Source of the DNA: Ichthyophthirius multifiliis
Taxonomy: Eukaryota; Ciliophora; Oligohymenophorea; Hymenostomatida
Assembly (NCBI RefSeq): GCF_000220395.1
Contig: NW_004086894.1
Span: 1,193 to 65,192 of the forward strand
Length of the DNA stretch: 64,000 bases
Reading direction: 5' to 3'
In this document: positions 17,023 through 30,340 of the stretch, one piece after another
Numbering within the stretch: the stretch's first letter is position 1
Layout: every line of letters starts with the position of its first letter
Translations under genes and position numbers: made by a program
The notes under the pieces: model-generated
What the model was told of the DNA's origin: nothing
The model's database searches: none
What the model saw: only the letters and a program-made list of their open reading frames with translations

Positions 17023-20000
17023 AAAATATATAAATGTATATTATACTTATTCTTATTTATCATATATTCCTCTTTAAATAAAAAAAGAATTTCTATCTTC
17101 TTTTAAAGCTTAAAGTTTTGCTTAAACATCTTATATTTCATTTTCTTTTTTCAATTCTTCTAATATTAGTTTCATATTTTAAATTTCTGTTTCAATATTT
17201 AATAACTCCTCTTCAAAGGCTATTTTTTTTAAAAGAGATCTTAATTATTTTTAACCTTAATTTAAATAATTAATCCTCTATTCATTTAAATCATAAAGTT
17301 CAAAAATCTCATTTTCATTAATTGCAAAAAGTAAATATGATTTTGCATATAAGAATAAATTGACATTTAATTATCCATATTTTATATGAAAATTTTTCGG
17401 TAACTCTATATTATTTACTAATTATTCAATAATTTATTTATTTTTTTCTTAAAAAGGATGTGCATTATTATTAAATTTTTCACAGTCAGGAAACCAATAA
17501 CATCCTAATTTGAATAATAAATGGAATATATAATATATGAAATTATTTAATTATATATATTTATAATTTAATACCTTTTTCTTTTTAAATAAATTAACTT
17601 TGTCCAAACCATAGACTAGGTAAATCTTTTTCATTAATAACCTTTAAAATTTACATATAACTTTCGTTAATATATCCAATACTACTTAAAGCAATACTTT
17701 TCATGATTTTCGCCCTTATAGAATAAAAAGCATTCGCACATATATCAGTCGCAATATAGTCCATTAAACACAATGTTGGTAAAGCCTTAATACTTAAGTC
17801 TCCATCAATTAAATTCCATGCCAATTTTTCCATACATAATAAACTTTCTACACAATTAACATTTTCTAAATCTTTATAAACATTTTTTTCTAAGCAAATT
17901 TCCCTTAATCTATAACTTCCATATTCTATTATAATAAGAGGGTGTGGAAACGAAATTTAAAAAATAGAAAAGACAATATAAAAAGCCATCAAAGTGGTTT
18001 CCCTTAATAAATTAAGTTACTTATAATAACAAATATAGCCCAAATTTACTAAAATATTGGCCGCTAATAATAAAGGCTGGATACCTATAACCCTAGCCAT
18101 ACTATTTTAATATTCATTAAAAATGACTCTAAAATTTTTCAAAGAATTCTATTTAAAAATCACATCCAAAGCCTCATTCCAAGCCTCTTCTATATAATTA
18201 GCATTATTTCTTGTAAATTAAAAATTACCTAATTCTTTTCTAGATATCATAAGTAGGAATTTTTCCTATTTTTTTTATAACATCTCATATGCATTTTTAA
18301 ATTAATTGGAAATAATAGCACTTAATTATTATTAATTATGTTTATTTTTCCTGTTTCTTTCCACGTCTTCATTATTAAAAAATTCCTCCATTTTTTTCAC
18401 TGCGCTATTATTTATTTATTTACATTCATAGGCAAATTTTCTTAATAAAATTCGAGCTTTGTTAAGTTCTTCCTAAGCTGGATTTATCTCTTTTTTTATT
18501 TCTTTTAATAAATTCTCACTTTTATATTTTTCAAAAATTAATTCTTACTATTTTTCCATTAATTATTAAATTTAATTTTCTAGTTCTTTTTTATCTTCTT
18601 CATATTATATTTATTCAGGAGTTGCTTCAAGTTAAATTTATCTATTTTTACGCCTTTTGTAAGTATTTTTAAATTCTTCAAATTTCTTGCTTCTAATTTT
18701 TAATTCTTCCTTTTTTTATTCACAAAAATTATTTTATCTTTAAATTATGATTTCTTAACCGTAAATGTAAAAAGGAAGTAAAAATTAACTAAAGTAATGA
18801 TCTGTTAAATTAATAAAACTTCTTGTTATTCCAATTAATAAATTCCATTTTTATTCGACAATTAATACCTTTAAGATTAAAAATATATATATATATTTAT
18901 ATTTATATTTATATTTATATTTATATTTAATTTTTATTTATTTTTTATAATACTTAAATTGTAAATCCTATTATATTAGCTATTATATCTATATTGAATT
19001 CTTTTATATCATTAAACCAAAATTAATTTTTTAATTTCTTTATTAATTTAGGTTGTTCGTATTATTTCATTATTATTTCATTTTCTTATTTAAATGCTTA
19101 TTATGTGTAATTTTCAATTTATTCAGGGTGTATATTTTGTTTCATTTTTTCTTAATTTCTTAAATAATAGAAACCTTCTTTTTGAACACATTACATCATA
19201 TTCAGTAATGAATAACATAATATACTTAAATGAATCCACATTTATGTATTTTTTTATGTAAAAGGAGTTATTTATTCACTAACAATTATATTATATACAT
19301 ATTTCGCTATACTTAATGTAAAAATTCATGATTTTGAATTTATACTATATATAGAAGTTTTTGCTAAAATTTCGATTATTTTTTCTATTTCTAAAATTTA
19401 TGCATTTTATTATTTGCCTTCTTATTATTAATTTTAATCTTCATTCATTTCATTTTAAAAATTCTCTAATTAAATTAGTTATATATTAAATATATATTAT
19501 ATTAATTATTATTATTATATTATTATTAATTTTATTATAGCTATTTTAAAGAAAGATACAAGGAAATTCCTTTCAATAAAAAATATTCTGAATGCCACAA
19601 ATTTAGATACTTAAACCTTTAAAAAAAAGGAATAAACTTCAAATATTATTATTATTATTACTACTATTATTATTACTATTATTATTATTATTATTATTAT
19701 TGTTATTACTATTATTATTATTGTTATTATTATTATTACTACTACTACTATTACTACTATTATTACTACTACTATTACTATTAATATTAAAATTACTACT
19801 ACATTTACAATTATTATTTCTATTTTAATTACTATGATTATTTTTATTATTACTATTGTTATATTTATTATTATAATTATTGCTATTATTATTAATTTTA
19901 TTACTATTATTATTATTGTTATTATTATTTTTATTATTATTACACTATCTATTATTATTAACAAAAAAAATTGAAGTAATAATTTTATGGAAATTTTTCT

Positions 20001-22008
20001 TATATATCTTCTTTAAAAATTAAATCATCTAGATTTTGTTATAAATCAAAAAATTATTTAAATATTTCTATAGCTATTGTCTAGTCTTAGTTTTATTTTA
20101 TTTTTACTCATCTAAATACAAAAACAGCAAATCCGGAAACCACTCTACATCGTTTTTAACTGCCCTATATTTCAAAGCATTAATTTATTCTTATATATTG
20201 AAACTTTCTGAATAAAAATTTAATTATTCAATATTAATTTATTATATACATTCATAAACATATTTAGCCTCATATCCAGATTCTAGTAATCTTCTAAACA
20301 GCTTACAACATATTTCTAGAAAAGCCGGATTATTTTTAAAATTAGTCTATATTTTACTAAAAGACTATCCCAAATCTCTAAATTAATCCCAATAATCAAA
20401 ATGATAGGTTAAATCCTGAATTATTTTTTCTTTTTCCTCTTTACAATTTTCAACAAAAGGCAAAAACTCCTCGATTTCTTTTTTCCATCTTTCTGCGAAT
20501 CTTTATACGTAATCCCCATAATCTTCCGGAAAACAAAGCAGTGCTTCTTCCAGATAGCTTTAATTTTAACTCTGAATTTCATAAATTTCCTTACTTAATT
20601 TTGGAAAAACCTTCACTCCCTTTTATTATTACTATATTACAAAGAAATTATTCTCGTTATTATTATTTAAAAAGTTTTTTTTATTATTTTCTATTTTTTT
20701 TTAATTTTTTTTTATTTTCTTATTTTCCTTTTATTAAATTTAATTTGTATCTTCCGTTATCATTCTCATTTTAGAAAACGCAATCCATTTTCTATTAAAA
20801 ACTCCCACTTAAGAATATAGAATTCTTTTCCCTAAATTAATCTCATTTAACTAAATTGACATTCGGCATAATTCATAACTTATATTAGCCGATAAAATAC
20901 GTAAATTTTTCTCCCAATATTACTTTGGAATCTCCGTTATTAGAATCTGGCATTTTAATAATATATGTAATACATAAATTATACGGTTTTTCATTTATAA
21001 AAGTTCGATTATTTAATTATATGTCTCAGTTATTAAACGAATACATACGATATATGATTTTATACTATTAGATGTTTCTATTCCCATTAATAAAAAATTA
21101 CATACTTTGAGTATATTTTTTTAATGTTCTATTAATATTATACTTTGATTTTCGTTTTGGAATTTTTTTTTTAAACATCTTGCTTTTATCTAATTATATA
21201 TAAATATTAACATTTTTATACATTTTAATATATTTTATTATATATAAAAAAAAAATATAAATATTTATATATTTTACAATAAAAGTATCTACTAAAGCTT
21301 ATAATTCAATAAAGCTTACATCCTATAATTTATTTTATTTAAGTCTATAAAAATATAAGAAATTTTCTTAATAATTTAAATTTCTATCTAAAAATTATGA
21401 TTTTTCTGTAAAATATTACAAACTATGATCTGCTGCAGTTTCTGCAGTTTCAAAATCACCAATTAAATAAGAATGTTTTGCCAAATGACTACACAAAAGA
21501 TTTACTGGAAGAGGATTTAAACATACAATATCTTCACTATTTTCCCCTATAGTGCCAGAAAGTTCTTCAGTAGCATCAAAGGCAGCAACTGCAAATTAAT
21601 ATTTTTAATTTTCTGTTAGGTTTTTGATAATAACCGTCTATCCAATTTATTATCTAATCCCGGTATTTTATAATTAAATGCAGTTTTCAGTAATTTGACT
21701 TTTAGATTCATCAGATATCTTTCCATAGACAGCCATCTTTTTAATATCAAATTTTTTCGGATTTTTGTTAATATCAAAATCAGATAATAAAGGAACAAAA
21801 GGTGGCAATTTCAAAACTATTTAAGAAGAATTTCTATTTATTAAAATAGGGCATCTTGGTTTTTTAGATTTTTCAATAAACTAACTATTATATAAATAAC
21901 TAAAAGGGAAAAATTATTATGAATTTTATTCAGTTTAAATATTATTTAACAAGCTAGAAAAAACAAAAATAGCATCCTAAAAATAAATAAAATAATTATA
22001 TAAAATTA

Positions 22009-22039
<31 letters not shown>

Positions 22040-24809
22040 AATTTATATATATATATATACTTTAATGCATTTATTAAAATGATTATTTTCCATTTTTTCA
22101 CATTCTTATATATAATAATAAGATTTTTATAAAAAGAAAGATTAATTTTCTTAACTAGTTAATGCTATAGCCATATATACTAAAGATAAATTATATGGAT
22201 TATCTTTTGATTTTTCTATAATTTTTTATTCATTATTTTGTAATGGAATTTATTATTAATTATTTTATTAAAAAATTTATTATTTAGAAATCTTTTTTTT
22301 ATATTTACATATATAGAAAAAAATTATATTTTACATTAGATTTTCTCATATAATGTACTTTCGCATTATTATTTGTACTTTTTAGTTCTGTTGATTATAA
22401 TTAATTTTGTGTTGTATTTTTTTACAATTGAAAATTCTCTGCTAATTTTAATTCACATCTAAAAATATTCAATAAAATATCTGTATGTAGTGAATTTATC
22501 AGCATTTCGATTTCTGAAAAGCCTTTTAAATCTTACAGTCCTTTAAAATAATGAGAATCACTATTATCATCTTATAAATATTACCAAGAAGCCTATAAGA
22601 ACTCATATTCCTCTTCTTTTTCTTCATCTTTTTCTAATTTTTTTCTTTTTTTTTCCCGTATTTTCAAATTAATCATATTTTTACTTTAAATATAACTTTC
22701 TTTCATTTTTTAAATAGTTTCCCTTATTTTCTAATTATCGCAAGTCAAACTAAATGGCAATAATAAATCACTTTGACTTTCAATTCCTCTTTCTTATAAA
22801 CTTTCTCTATACTAAACAATACTTTTTAAGCAAATATTTAAATTATCAATAGCTTATTAAAACTCTTCGTTTTCTTCCAACATTCGAGCCAATTATAAAT
22901 TATATTTACACATCCATATTATATCAAGGTCTTAATTTCTTTAATTTATTAAATTAAATACTTTTAATGCATCTATAAATATTTTTTATGAAGGAATAAA
23001 TATTTATTAGTATATTAAAAATTCTTAAATAGTTATTTCTTCAGAAAGAGATTAGTAATAAATAAATTCTATTTAGTAAATTTAATTCATAATGTATTTT
23101 TTCCAAAGATAAAAAGATATGTTTTTAAGAAAATCTTTCCTTTTCTCATAAAATTATTCTCCTAGATACCCTTCTAAAGATTTATGTATTTGTATTATTA
23201 ATTCTAATAATTTATTAATATCATAAATTAAATCTAATTAAATCTTTTTTTCATCTTCTAAATTATCTATAATAAATATAAAAAAATAATTAAATAAAAA
23301 AAGATATATAAATAAAAAAATATATATAAATATAAAATATTTATATATCTAAATATAATAAAATTAATATCTATATATTTATATATTTATAAATTTATAT
23401 ATTAATATATAAATATATAATATTTTTCTTTTAAATTTTATTATTAGTATTAATATTATTAGATATAATTTTTCTTATTATTTATTTTATTTATTTATAT
23501 AAATTAAAATAAAAATAAAAAATTTAAATTTATATATTTACTTATTTTATTTTTTAATCCAAAAGTTTTCTCCAGATTCCAAAATGCGTTCATTATGTTC
23601 AATTCTCTTTCATTTATGAAAAAGTTTTCATCATTTTTATATGTAATATAGACATATTCCATATTAGGTAATCTTACAAACTCACTTGGTACCTGTCTTA
23701 AATCACATTCAATTTTAAAATATTTTATTTCAGGCCTTATAAGCGGATTTTTTCCAAAAAGTGGTTTAATATCTACTAAGATATTCATTTTTTCTTAATC
23801 ATTCATCTAAAAATTTTACGTATGTTTAATTTATAAATAAGGAATCAAATGCGTAGTTTCCTGAACTCCTGTATATTATTTAACAGGTATAGGTATTTCT
23901 TTAAATCCCCCTTAAAATTTTCCTTATACTTCTTAATTAATTATATTTTTCTATTCTTCCTATTCTTCTTCATGTTTTAAAACCACATTAATATCACATA
24001 CTGCATTTTCTGCATTCTAGCTTCTTTTAATAATTAAATATACATAATTATGTTTAATCATCTCCAATTCTTAATAAGTAGCCTCTTATTAAAAATATCC
24101 TGTCTAAACCTCATTATTCCTTAAATTTCCCTAAAAAATTTTTGTCCTCAATTTCCTCAGATCCATTCTTAAACTAGCTTAGTTTATATCAATTGGAATT
24201 TTCTCATATCCCTCTTCTACATCAACTTCTTGATTTAGGCTTTAAACGATTTTTACATCTACAATATAAGGAACTTCTATTCTTCTATGCTTACATCTAA
24301 TAAGTGCAGAACAAATAAGCTCTTCTAAAATGGCCTAATTTTAAACTTCATATGCAAAATGTATTAACTCTACGTGATATTCAAAAGGAATTCTACAAAT
24401 TGCTTTTTTCCAATCAAATTATTTTATTGTAAAGGAATTGGATCTTTTAATTTATTTTTATGTATTTTTTTAGTTATTATTATCATTAGTATCATAACTA
24501 TATACTCCTGTAAATGTCTTAGACTTAAAGTATTCTTCGCTTTATATTTTTTTCTCGTGTTCTAACCCTTATATAATTTATTGGATATCATTTTTATATA
24601 TTTCATAAGCAGCAACTAAAACACTTTATTTCCAAGGAAAAGAAGAACCTTTTTTTTCTATGCAATTTGAGTATTTTGAATAATTACATCTTAAAGTTTC
24701 TATTATGCTCATAATTTTTCCTTCTTCATCATTTTAAAAATATTCATCAAATTTTTTTTCCATTCTTCAATTGTTATTTATGAACTCTTTATAAAAATAT
24801 TGCTTTTAA

Positions 24810-24886
<77 letters not shown>

Positions 24887-25623
24887 GTATATATATATTC
24901 TTATTACTTAAAGTTTTAATTTCAAACATAAAACTCTTAAAATTCTTAGATTATGTTCGTATAATTTTTATATATAATCAGGTAATTCATTATTGTATTT
25001 TTTTAATTCATTATTATAAGATTTTTATAATTCCTATAATCCAATATCTATTGTTTTTTAAGCTGAACTTAAAGAATTGCATTCTTAATAAGAATGTGCT
25101 AATTCTATATATAACTTTACTCTCCATTCTATATATTTTGGCGACATTAGTATAATATTGCATTCCATACACATTATGCAAAAAGCCTAATAATCAATAC
25201 ATAGTACTGAATATACACTTTTCCTTAAAGCTAAGCAAATATCCATCATATAAATAGTCGCATCATATGTTAAATAGTAAAAATTAATTTTATCATCCAA
25301 GGACAATCCATTTAATTAAATTAATACGTTTTTATTTTTTCTAATAAACTTTGTAAAGCTTTTGCAGTATCTTTTTTTCTTACTTTTGAGTCTATACTTA
25401 TATATAATCTATAAGAATTAGAAATATCATTAAATACACTTATGGCATATTCTTTTATTTCCTAAGGGCTTATTTTTATGTTTTGTTTATTTTAATTTTT
25501 TAATTATTATTCTATTTACGATTAAGATGTTTGGTGAGTTTCTTCTAGTTTTATTATTAATTTTGCTGCTTTTTTATTTGTTATACTTGATGGATAATTT
25601 TAATTTAATGATTGGTTATTCAT
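13360..25623 (-). CDS. CFAP54: CFAP54, giant cilia- and flagella-associated protein
   Basis: Largest gene of the window: start Met at 25623, TGA at 13360-13362, many short introns (for example 13767-13814, 13976-14032, 14113-14152, 14313-14438, 19307-19345). I estimate about 3,500 residues, compared with about 3,100 in human. CFAP54 is a scaffold of the C1 side of the axonemal central pair. Recognised segments in order: an N-terminal helical region with YIEWRVKLYIELAHSY; RIEVPYIVDV and YEKIPIDINQASLRMDLRK; a fibronectin-III-like domain (KYQFAVAAFDATEEL, then FETAETAADHSL); LTDHYFSQFLLPFYIYGQ; and TPR-like helices to the end (SIRAKIMKSIALSSIG). A polyQ insert of about 100 residues sits at 19641-19960. 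Apparent one-base frame slips occur near 25335, 20090 and 19500. It could be split into two genes at these points, but all parts match one family. Confidence 0.85.
19641..19960 (-). repeat. Trinucleotide tract encoding poly(Gln) with mixed TAA/TAG/CAA codons
   Basis: About 100 triplets on the minus strand within CFAP54. In one frame they read almost entirely as TAA, TAG and CAA, all Gln in this organism. Variation is at codon position 1 (T to C) and position 3 (A to G), both synonymous, with position 2 nearly constant. The same DNA read one base over gives Asn/Ser, and in the third frame Ile/Val; the substitution pattern favours Gln. Confidence 0.8.
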
Positions 25624-26442
25624 TTTATATTTATATAACAAGGATTTTTTATATATATATATATATATATATGTTATTTGTAGTCTATTGTTATTATATT
25701 TATTATTTTTTTTTAAAAAAAAAAAAGTAAGATTTTATATTATTATGAAAAAGTTATAAATTAATAATTTTTTTTTTTATTTTTTAATAAAAAAATATAT
25801 TCATTTATAAAATAATTTTTTTAAAAAAGAAAATAAATTATTTATTATATAATAATCTTTATTTTCATTATAACGCTTTGATATAATTTCTTTATTAAAA
25901 TAAAAAAATAAAAGTCATATCCATTTAGAATTAAGTAATGTAAAATAATTAATATTAATTTTAATAAAAAATGACTTTATTTTGTCTCATTTAAATCTAT
26001 TAATACTAATTTATATTTATTTTGCTATTTTAATAGTTAAGAATATACATAAATATTTATATTTTTATATTTATTTTTATTTATTTATTTATTTTTCAAA
26101 AAAATAAAAATAAAAAAAACTTTGAACAATATTAGTTGTAGTTGTAGTTGTAGTTGTAATATGTTTGAGAAAATACATATTTTTAAAATAATAAAAAAAA
26201 AATACAATAAAAAGTTAAAAAGAATTTTAAAAATAAAAATTAATTTTTTATTATTTATAATATATTAAAAATAATGAAAATTCATAAAAAAAATAAATAT
26301 AATTAATTATTAAAAAAACAAAAAACGAAAAAAATGCGTTTTAGTATTTATTTCATTAAAAAATATTAAAAAACAATTTATTAATAAATTAAAAAAAAAA
26401 AAGTAATATATAATTAATAAATATAATAAAAGAAAAATAAAT
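25624..26442. other. Divergent intergenic region with a hexamer repeat
   Basis: Between the CFAP54 start and the next plus-strand start, so it probably holds both promoters. Contains a (GTTGTA)4 repeat at about 26134-26157, the only obvious non-A/T structure. Confidence 0.5.
26134..26157 (+). repeat. (GTTGTA)4 hexamer repeat
   Basis: Four perfect hexamers in a non-coding, otherwise A/T-only stretch. It is about 290 bp upstream of the next plus-strand start codon and 510 bp upstream of the CFAP54 start. Function unknown. Confidence 0.8.
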
Positions 26443-27187
26443 ATGAAAAAAATATCATATATATATATATTAATAGTAATAATTTTATCAATACAATGTA
26501 ATGAAAACATTAAAAATAAAAAAATAAAAGAAAAAGATGAATAAATTAATTAATTAAATAATATTTTAGACGAACAAAAATTATAAAAAGCATAAAAACT
26601 AAGAAAACATTAAGCCTAATTTTAAACCAATATGATAATAATGGTCCAAAAACATGTAAATATAATGAGAACTTTATATTTTAATTACTATTGTAAATTA
26701 ACTTTACATTTAAATGATTAAAAACAATTAATATTTGTAATATTTTTGAGTATTGTATTTTTAAGTTTGATATTTTATGCCATATATAATAATTAAAAAG
26801 AGTTTCCATTTTTAAAAAAACACGAAATTTAGTAAAAAATAAAAGAATAAAAATGCAAACAAGAAGAAAACGAAAATTTAAATGCTAGTTTTACAAATGA
26901 AAGGTAATATTTTTTTTTTTATTAATTTTATTTAAATTTTGTTTCTTTTTTATGTTTTTGTTTTTTTTAAAGTATTTTAATATATTACAAATAGTTATAA
27001 TAATAGCAGTAAATAATACTTAACAAATTCAAATATATCCTAATTGAATGCAAGTGATTTAAAATTATAGAAATGTAAAATTGATTATTATAAAATAGAT
27101 TAATATAGAAATTTTCTTTAAGAATAAGATCATATACAAGATAACAGTTTTTACGATATAAAAACTTTAATAAATCAACTTAAATGA
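26443..27187 (+). CDS. Hypothetical single-pass membrane protein with signal peptide
   Basis: Not recognised. Exons 26443-26903 and 26995-27187 (phase-consistent), 217 residues. It begins MKKISYIYILIVIILSIQC, a hydrophobic signal peptide ending near Cys. A Lys/Gln-rich helical segment follows, then a strong membrane span (LIFVIFLSIVFLSLIFYAI) around residues 105-123 and a polar Gln/Asn/Lys-rich tail. The predicted topology is a type I membrane protein with a short external helical domain. I see no catalytic or binding motif. Confidence 0.6.
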
Positions 27188-27529
27188 ATGTAATTTTTCG
27201 AAGTAAAGATAAATAAAATTTTTATTGGCTTTTTTTACATTTAAATTTAATATATATGATATTTAATTCTTATTTATTTTATTTTATTTTTTTTCCAAAA
27301 AAATAAAATAAATAAAAATACATTTTTATTTAATTTAATAATAATAAAAAAAAAAAAAAACTAAAAAATTAATTAATTACTCTTTTTTTTTTTGAATTTT
27401 ATATTATGTATATAAACAAAAATTTAACAAAATAAAATATATTTTTATATTTAATTTTAAGTTTTTTTTAAAAAAAACTTTTATTCATTTTCAAATTTTA
27501 ATTTACTTTTTATTATTAATTTTTAAATT
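27188..27529. other. AT-rich convergent intergenic region
   Basis: Between two convergent gene ends; only A and T runs including near-complementary A-rich and T-rich blocks, nothing else seen. Confidence 0.5.
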
Positions 27530-30293
27530 TCATTGATTTAAAATGCTTTATTGACTCCTTTAATTCTATTCATTATTAAAATTTATTTAATTATTTAGTT
27601 TTTAATCTTTTTATTCCTATTATTTATTTTCTAATTTTATGTTTTATTCGATTTGTGTTTAATTAATTAATTCAGTAACCTTAATAAATAAATTGCTTTT
27701 ATATAATTATAATATATCCTAAAAACTTTTAAGCATTTCAATAACATAAGCCAAAGGCATTGAAGATAATTCACTAATTTTATCTTTTTCTGAAGTTTAA
27801 TTATTTTTTAATGTTTCCAAATTTACTTTAAACCCAGCTTTTTTATTCGAAACTCTTGTATTATTATATAAATCTTTAAAAATTCCTGCATTTTATTTTT
27901 ATTCTTGACTTTCTCCTATGTAAGAAACTATTAAAATCATTATTTTTTGGCCATATAAGTCTATAATGTTATTATTATACTTTAAATCATAATTCTTTTG
28001 TAATAATTTAGATGTTTTAGATATGGTTTAATCAGGATTTTTATTTTTTTCAAAAAGAAAAAATAAATCACTAAAAAAAAAAAAAAAACACTTAAAAATA
28101 AAAATAAAAAAAAATTAAAATATAAAAAATACAAAATATTTTCACTTGGATTTAATTATAAAAAATTAGTATTTTAATCAACACTATTAGCTATAATCTT
28201 AAAAGACTCATAAAAACTTACAAGAAGTTTTTACATTACAAAACTATCAGGGGTAACAAAAAAATCCCTTGATATAAATATTTCTTTATCTTTATTAAAA
28301 CATTTCTCATAAAAAGACCAAGGTCCTTATTTTAACAAACAAGGAAATACCTTATTATTATATTAATGTATACAAAACCAATTATCTCCAGAATCCTTTT
28401 ATAAATAAATAAATATAAATAAATAATGTATTATAATAAAAATATATAAATATATAATATAATATATATATATATATTTAAATATTTACCTAAAATACAA
28501 ATTTTACTAAACTTCCTTTTCTAAATATAATATCACTTAAGTTTTTTTCAAATGTATTTAATAATTTAAAAAATATTAAATTTTTAATAGTACTATGTCT
28601 TAATAATCTTTAAAAATTATATACTAGGAAGCTTTCATATTTTAATATAGGTGTGGCATTTACATCATGAAAAATATTGAAAAATGTTCCATAACAATCT
28701 TAAAAGTAATTAATTTCTAAAATAAAAAATAATTGTTTAAAATTTTAATTTGAATTTTTAATAACCTAATTTTTTTATTATATCCATATTTGAATCTTTC
28801 AATAAAGCTTTTTTCAATACAAAATTAGAATTGATTGATTATTCTTCACATCCATATTAATTTTTTTCTTTCTATAATTCAATAACTCTTTTAATATACT
28901 CTTCATTTTCAGATTCTTAATTAGAATCCTCAATAATATCTTCATTTAATTATTTACAGTAAAGTTTAACGCTGTTAGGATCATCAGAAAGTAAAAATTC
29001 TTAAGTAAAATCAATTTCTCTTTAAATTTAAGTTTAAATAAATTTTCTCATTTCAATATATTAAATTTTCTTTAAATAACTAATTGATTTAATTTTAAGT
29101 TTCAATTCATATATTTATTCTTTTTATAGAATATTTGGGTCATCAATTTACATAATAAATTCTTGATAATCATTTTAAATTGAAGAAATAGAATTAGTTA
29201 AACTTTTCTTTTATTATATTTTTTAACTATTTTGACTATAAATATATAAAAATATAAATATATATAAAATATATAAATATATATATATATATATTTATAT
29301 ATTTACAATAATACTTATATAATATAAATATTCATATTTTATATTTTTTATTTTATATATATTAGATTTAATTTTTTACAATAAAACAAAAGGTCCAACA
29401 ATGCTATTTTTCATTAAAAGCTAATTATTTTAATTATATTCTGTTAATTATTTATTTTTAAAATCTTATTAATTATTTTGTATTTAAATTTACATTATTC
29501 TATTTAAATTACCTATAGCATTTATTTTTTCTAAATTATCTAAACTTAAAGATTTTATATTTTTTTTTATATTTTCTTTTAAATCTTATTCTGATTAAAT
29601 ATATTATTTTTTTTATTATTCAAAATACAATTCTGTTTATGAATATTTTAATATTTTTTATAATTTATTATTTAATTAATAATTATTTTTCCTAAACCTA
29701 TTTTTAATTTTATTGAAAATTTAATCATTAAAATTCGGCGAATTTTGAACTTGCCCTTCCCCATAAATAAAGCTATTTTTATGCGATATATTTCTCATAT
29801 TTTTTAATATTTTTTTATATTCAATAATTCCATTTACAATTTGAATATTCTTATAATTAATTTTTTTTTATTATTATAATTTATTCATTTCTGAATTAAT
29901 TTCATCTATTTCAATTTATTATTGAATAATTTCAGCCTGTTTAATTTCATTATCTACGACAGTAAAAACTTCCCAAACAATACCCTTAATCAAAGAAAGT
30001 AAAATAAGTGAAATAATCATATCAAAAGTATCAAAAAACATCATAGAAATATACAAATTATCAAATTTATAAGCATAATCATAAGTAAAAAGACTCCAAT
30101 TAGACTATACCATAACCTAAAACAAAACAAGCAAAGAATTTTAAAAATTATTAAAATCTCCAAAAAATTAAGTCTAATATGGAGAACCTTTTTTAAATTC
30201 AAAAGTTTATGTATTAAAAGTTTCCATTCCCCAAAATGCATATAAATAAAATACCATTAAAATTATAGGAATTAATTTGGCAACTGTTTTTTG

Positions 30294-30340
<47 letters not shown>

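Noticed and set aside
19611-19964. Minus-strand open frame of almost pure Ile/Val
   Set aside because: It is an off-frame reading of the CFAP54 polyQ tract; the Gln frame explains the substitution pattern and connects better to coding sequence on either side.
20541-20774. Plus-strand Phe/Leu-rich ORF
   Set aside because: Antisense of a Lys/Asn-rich CFAP54 exon; T-rich sequence gives artificial hydrophobic frames.
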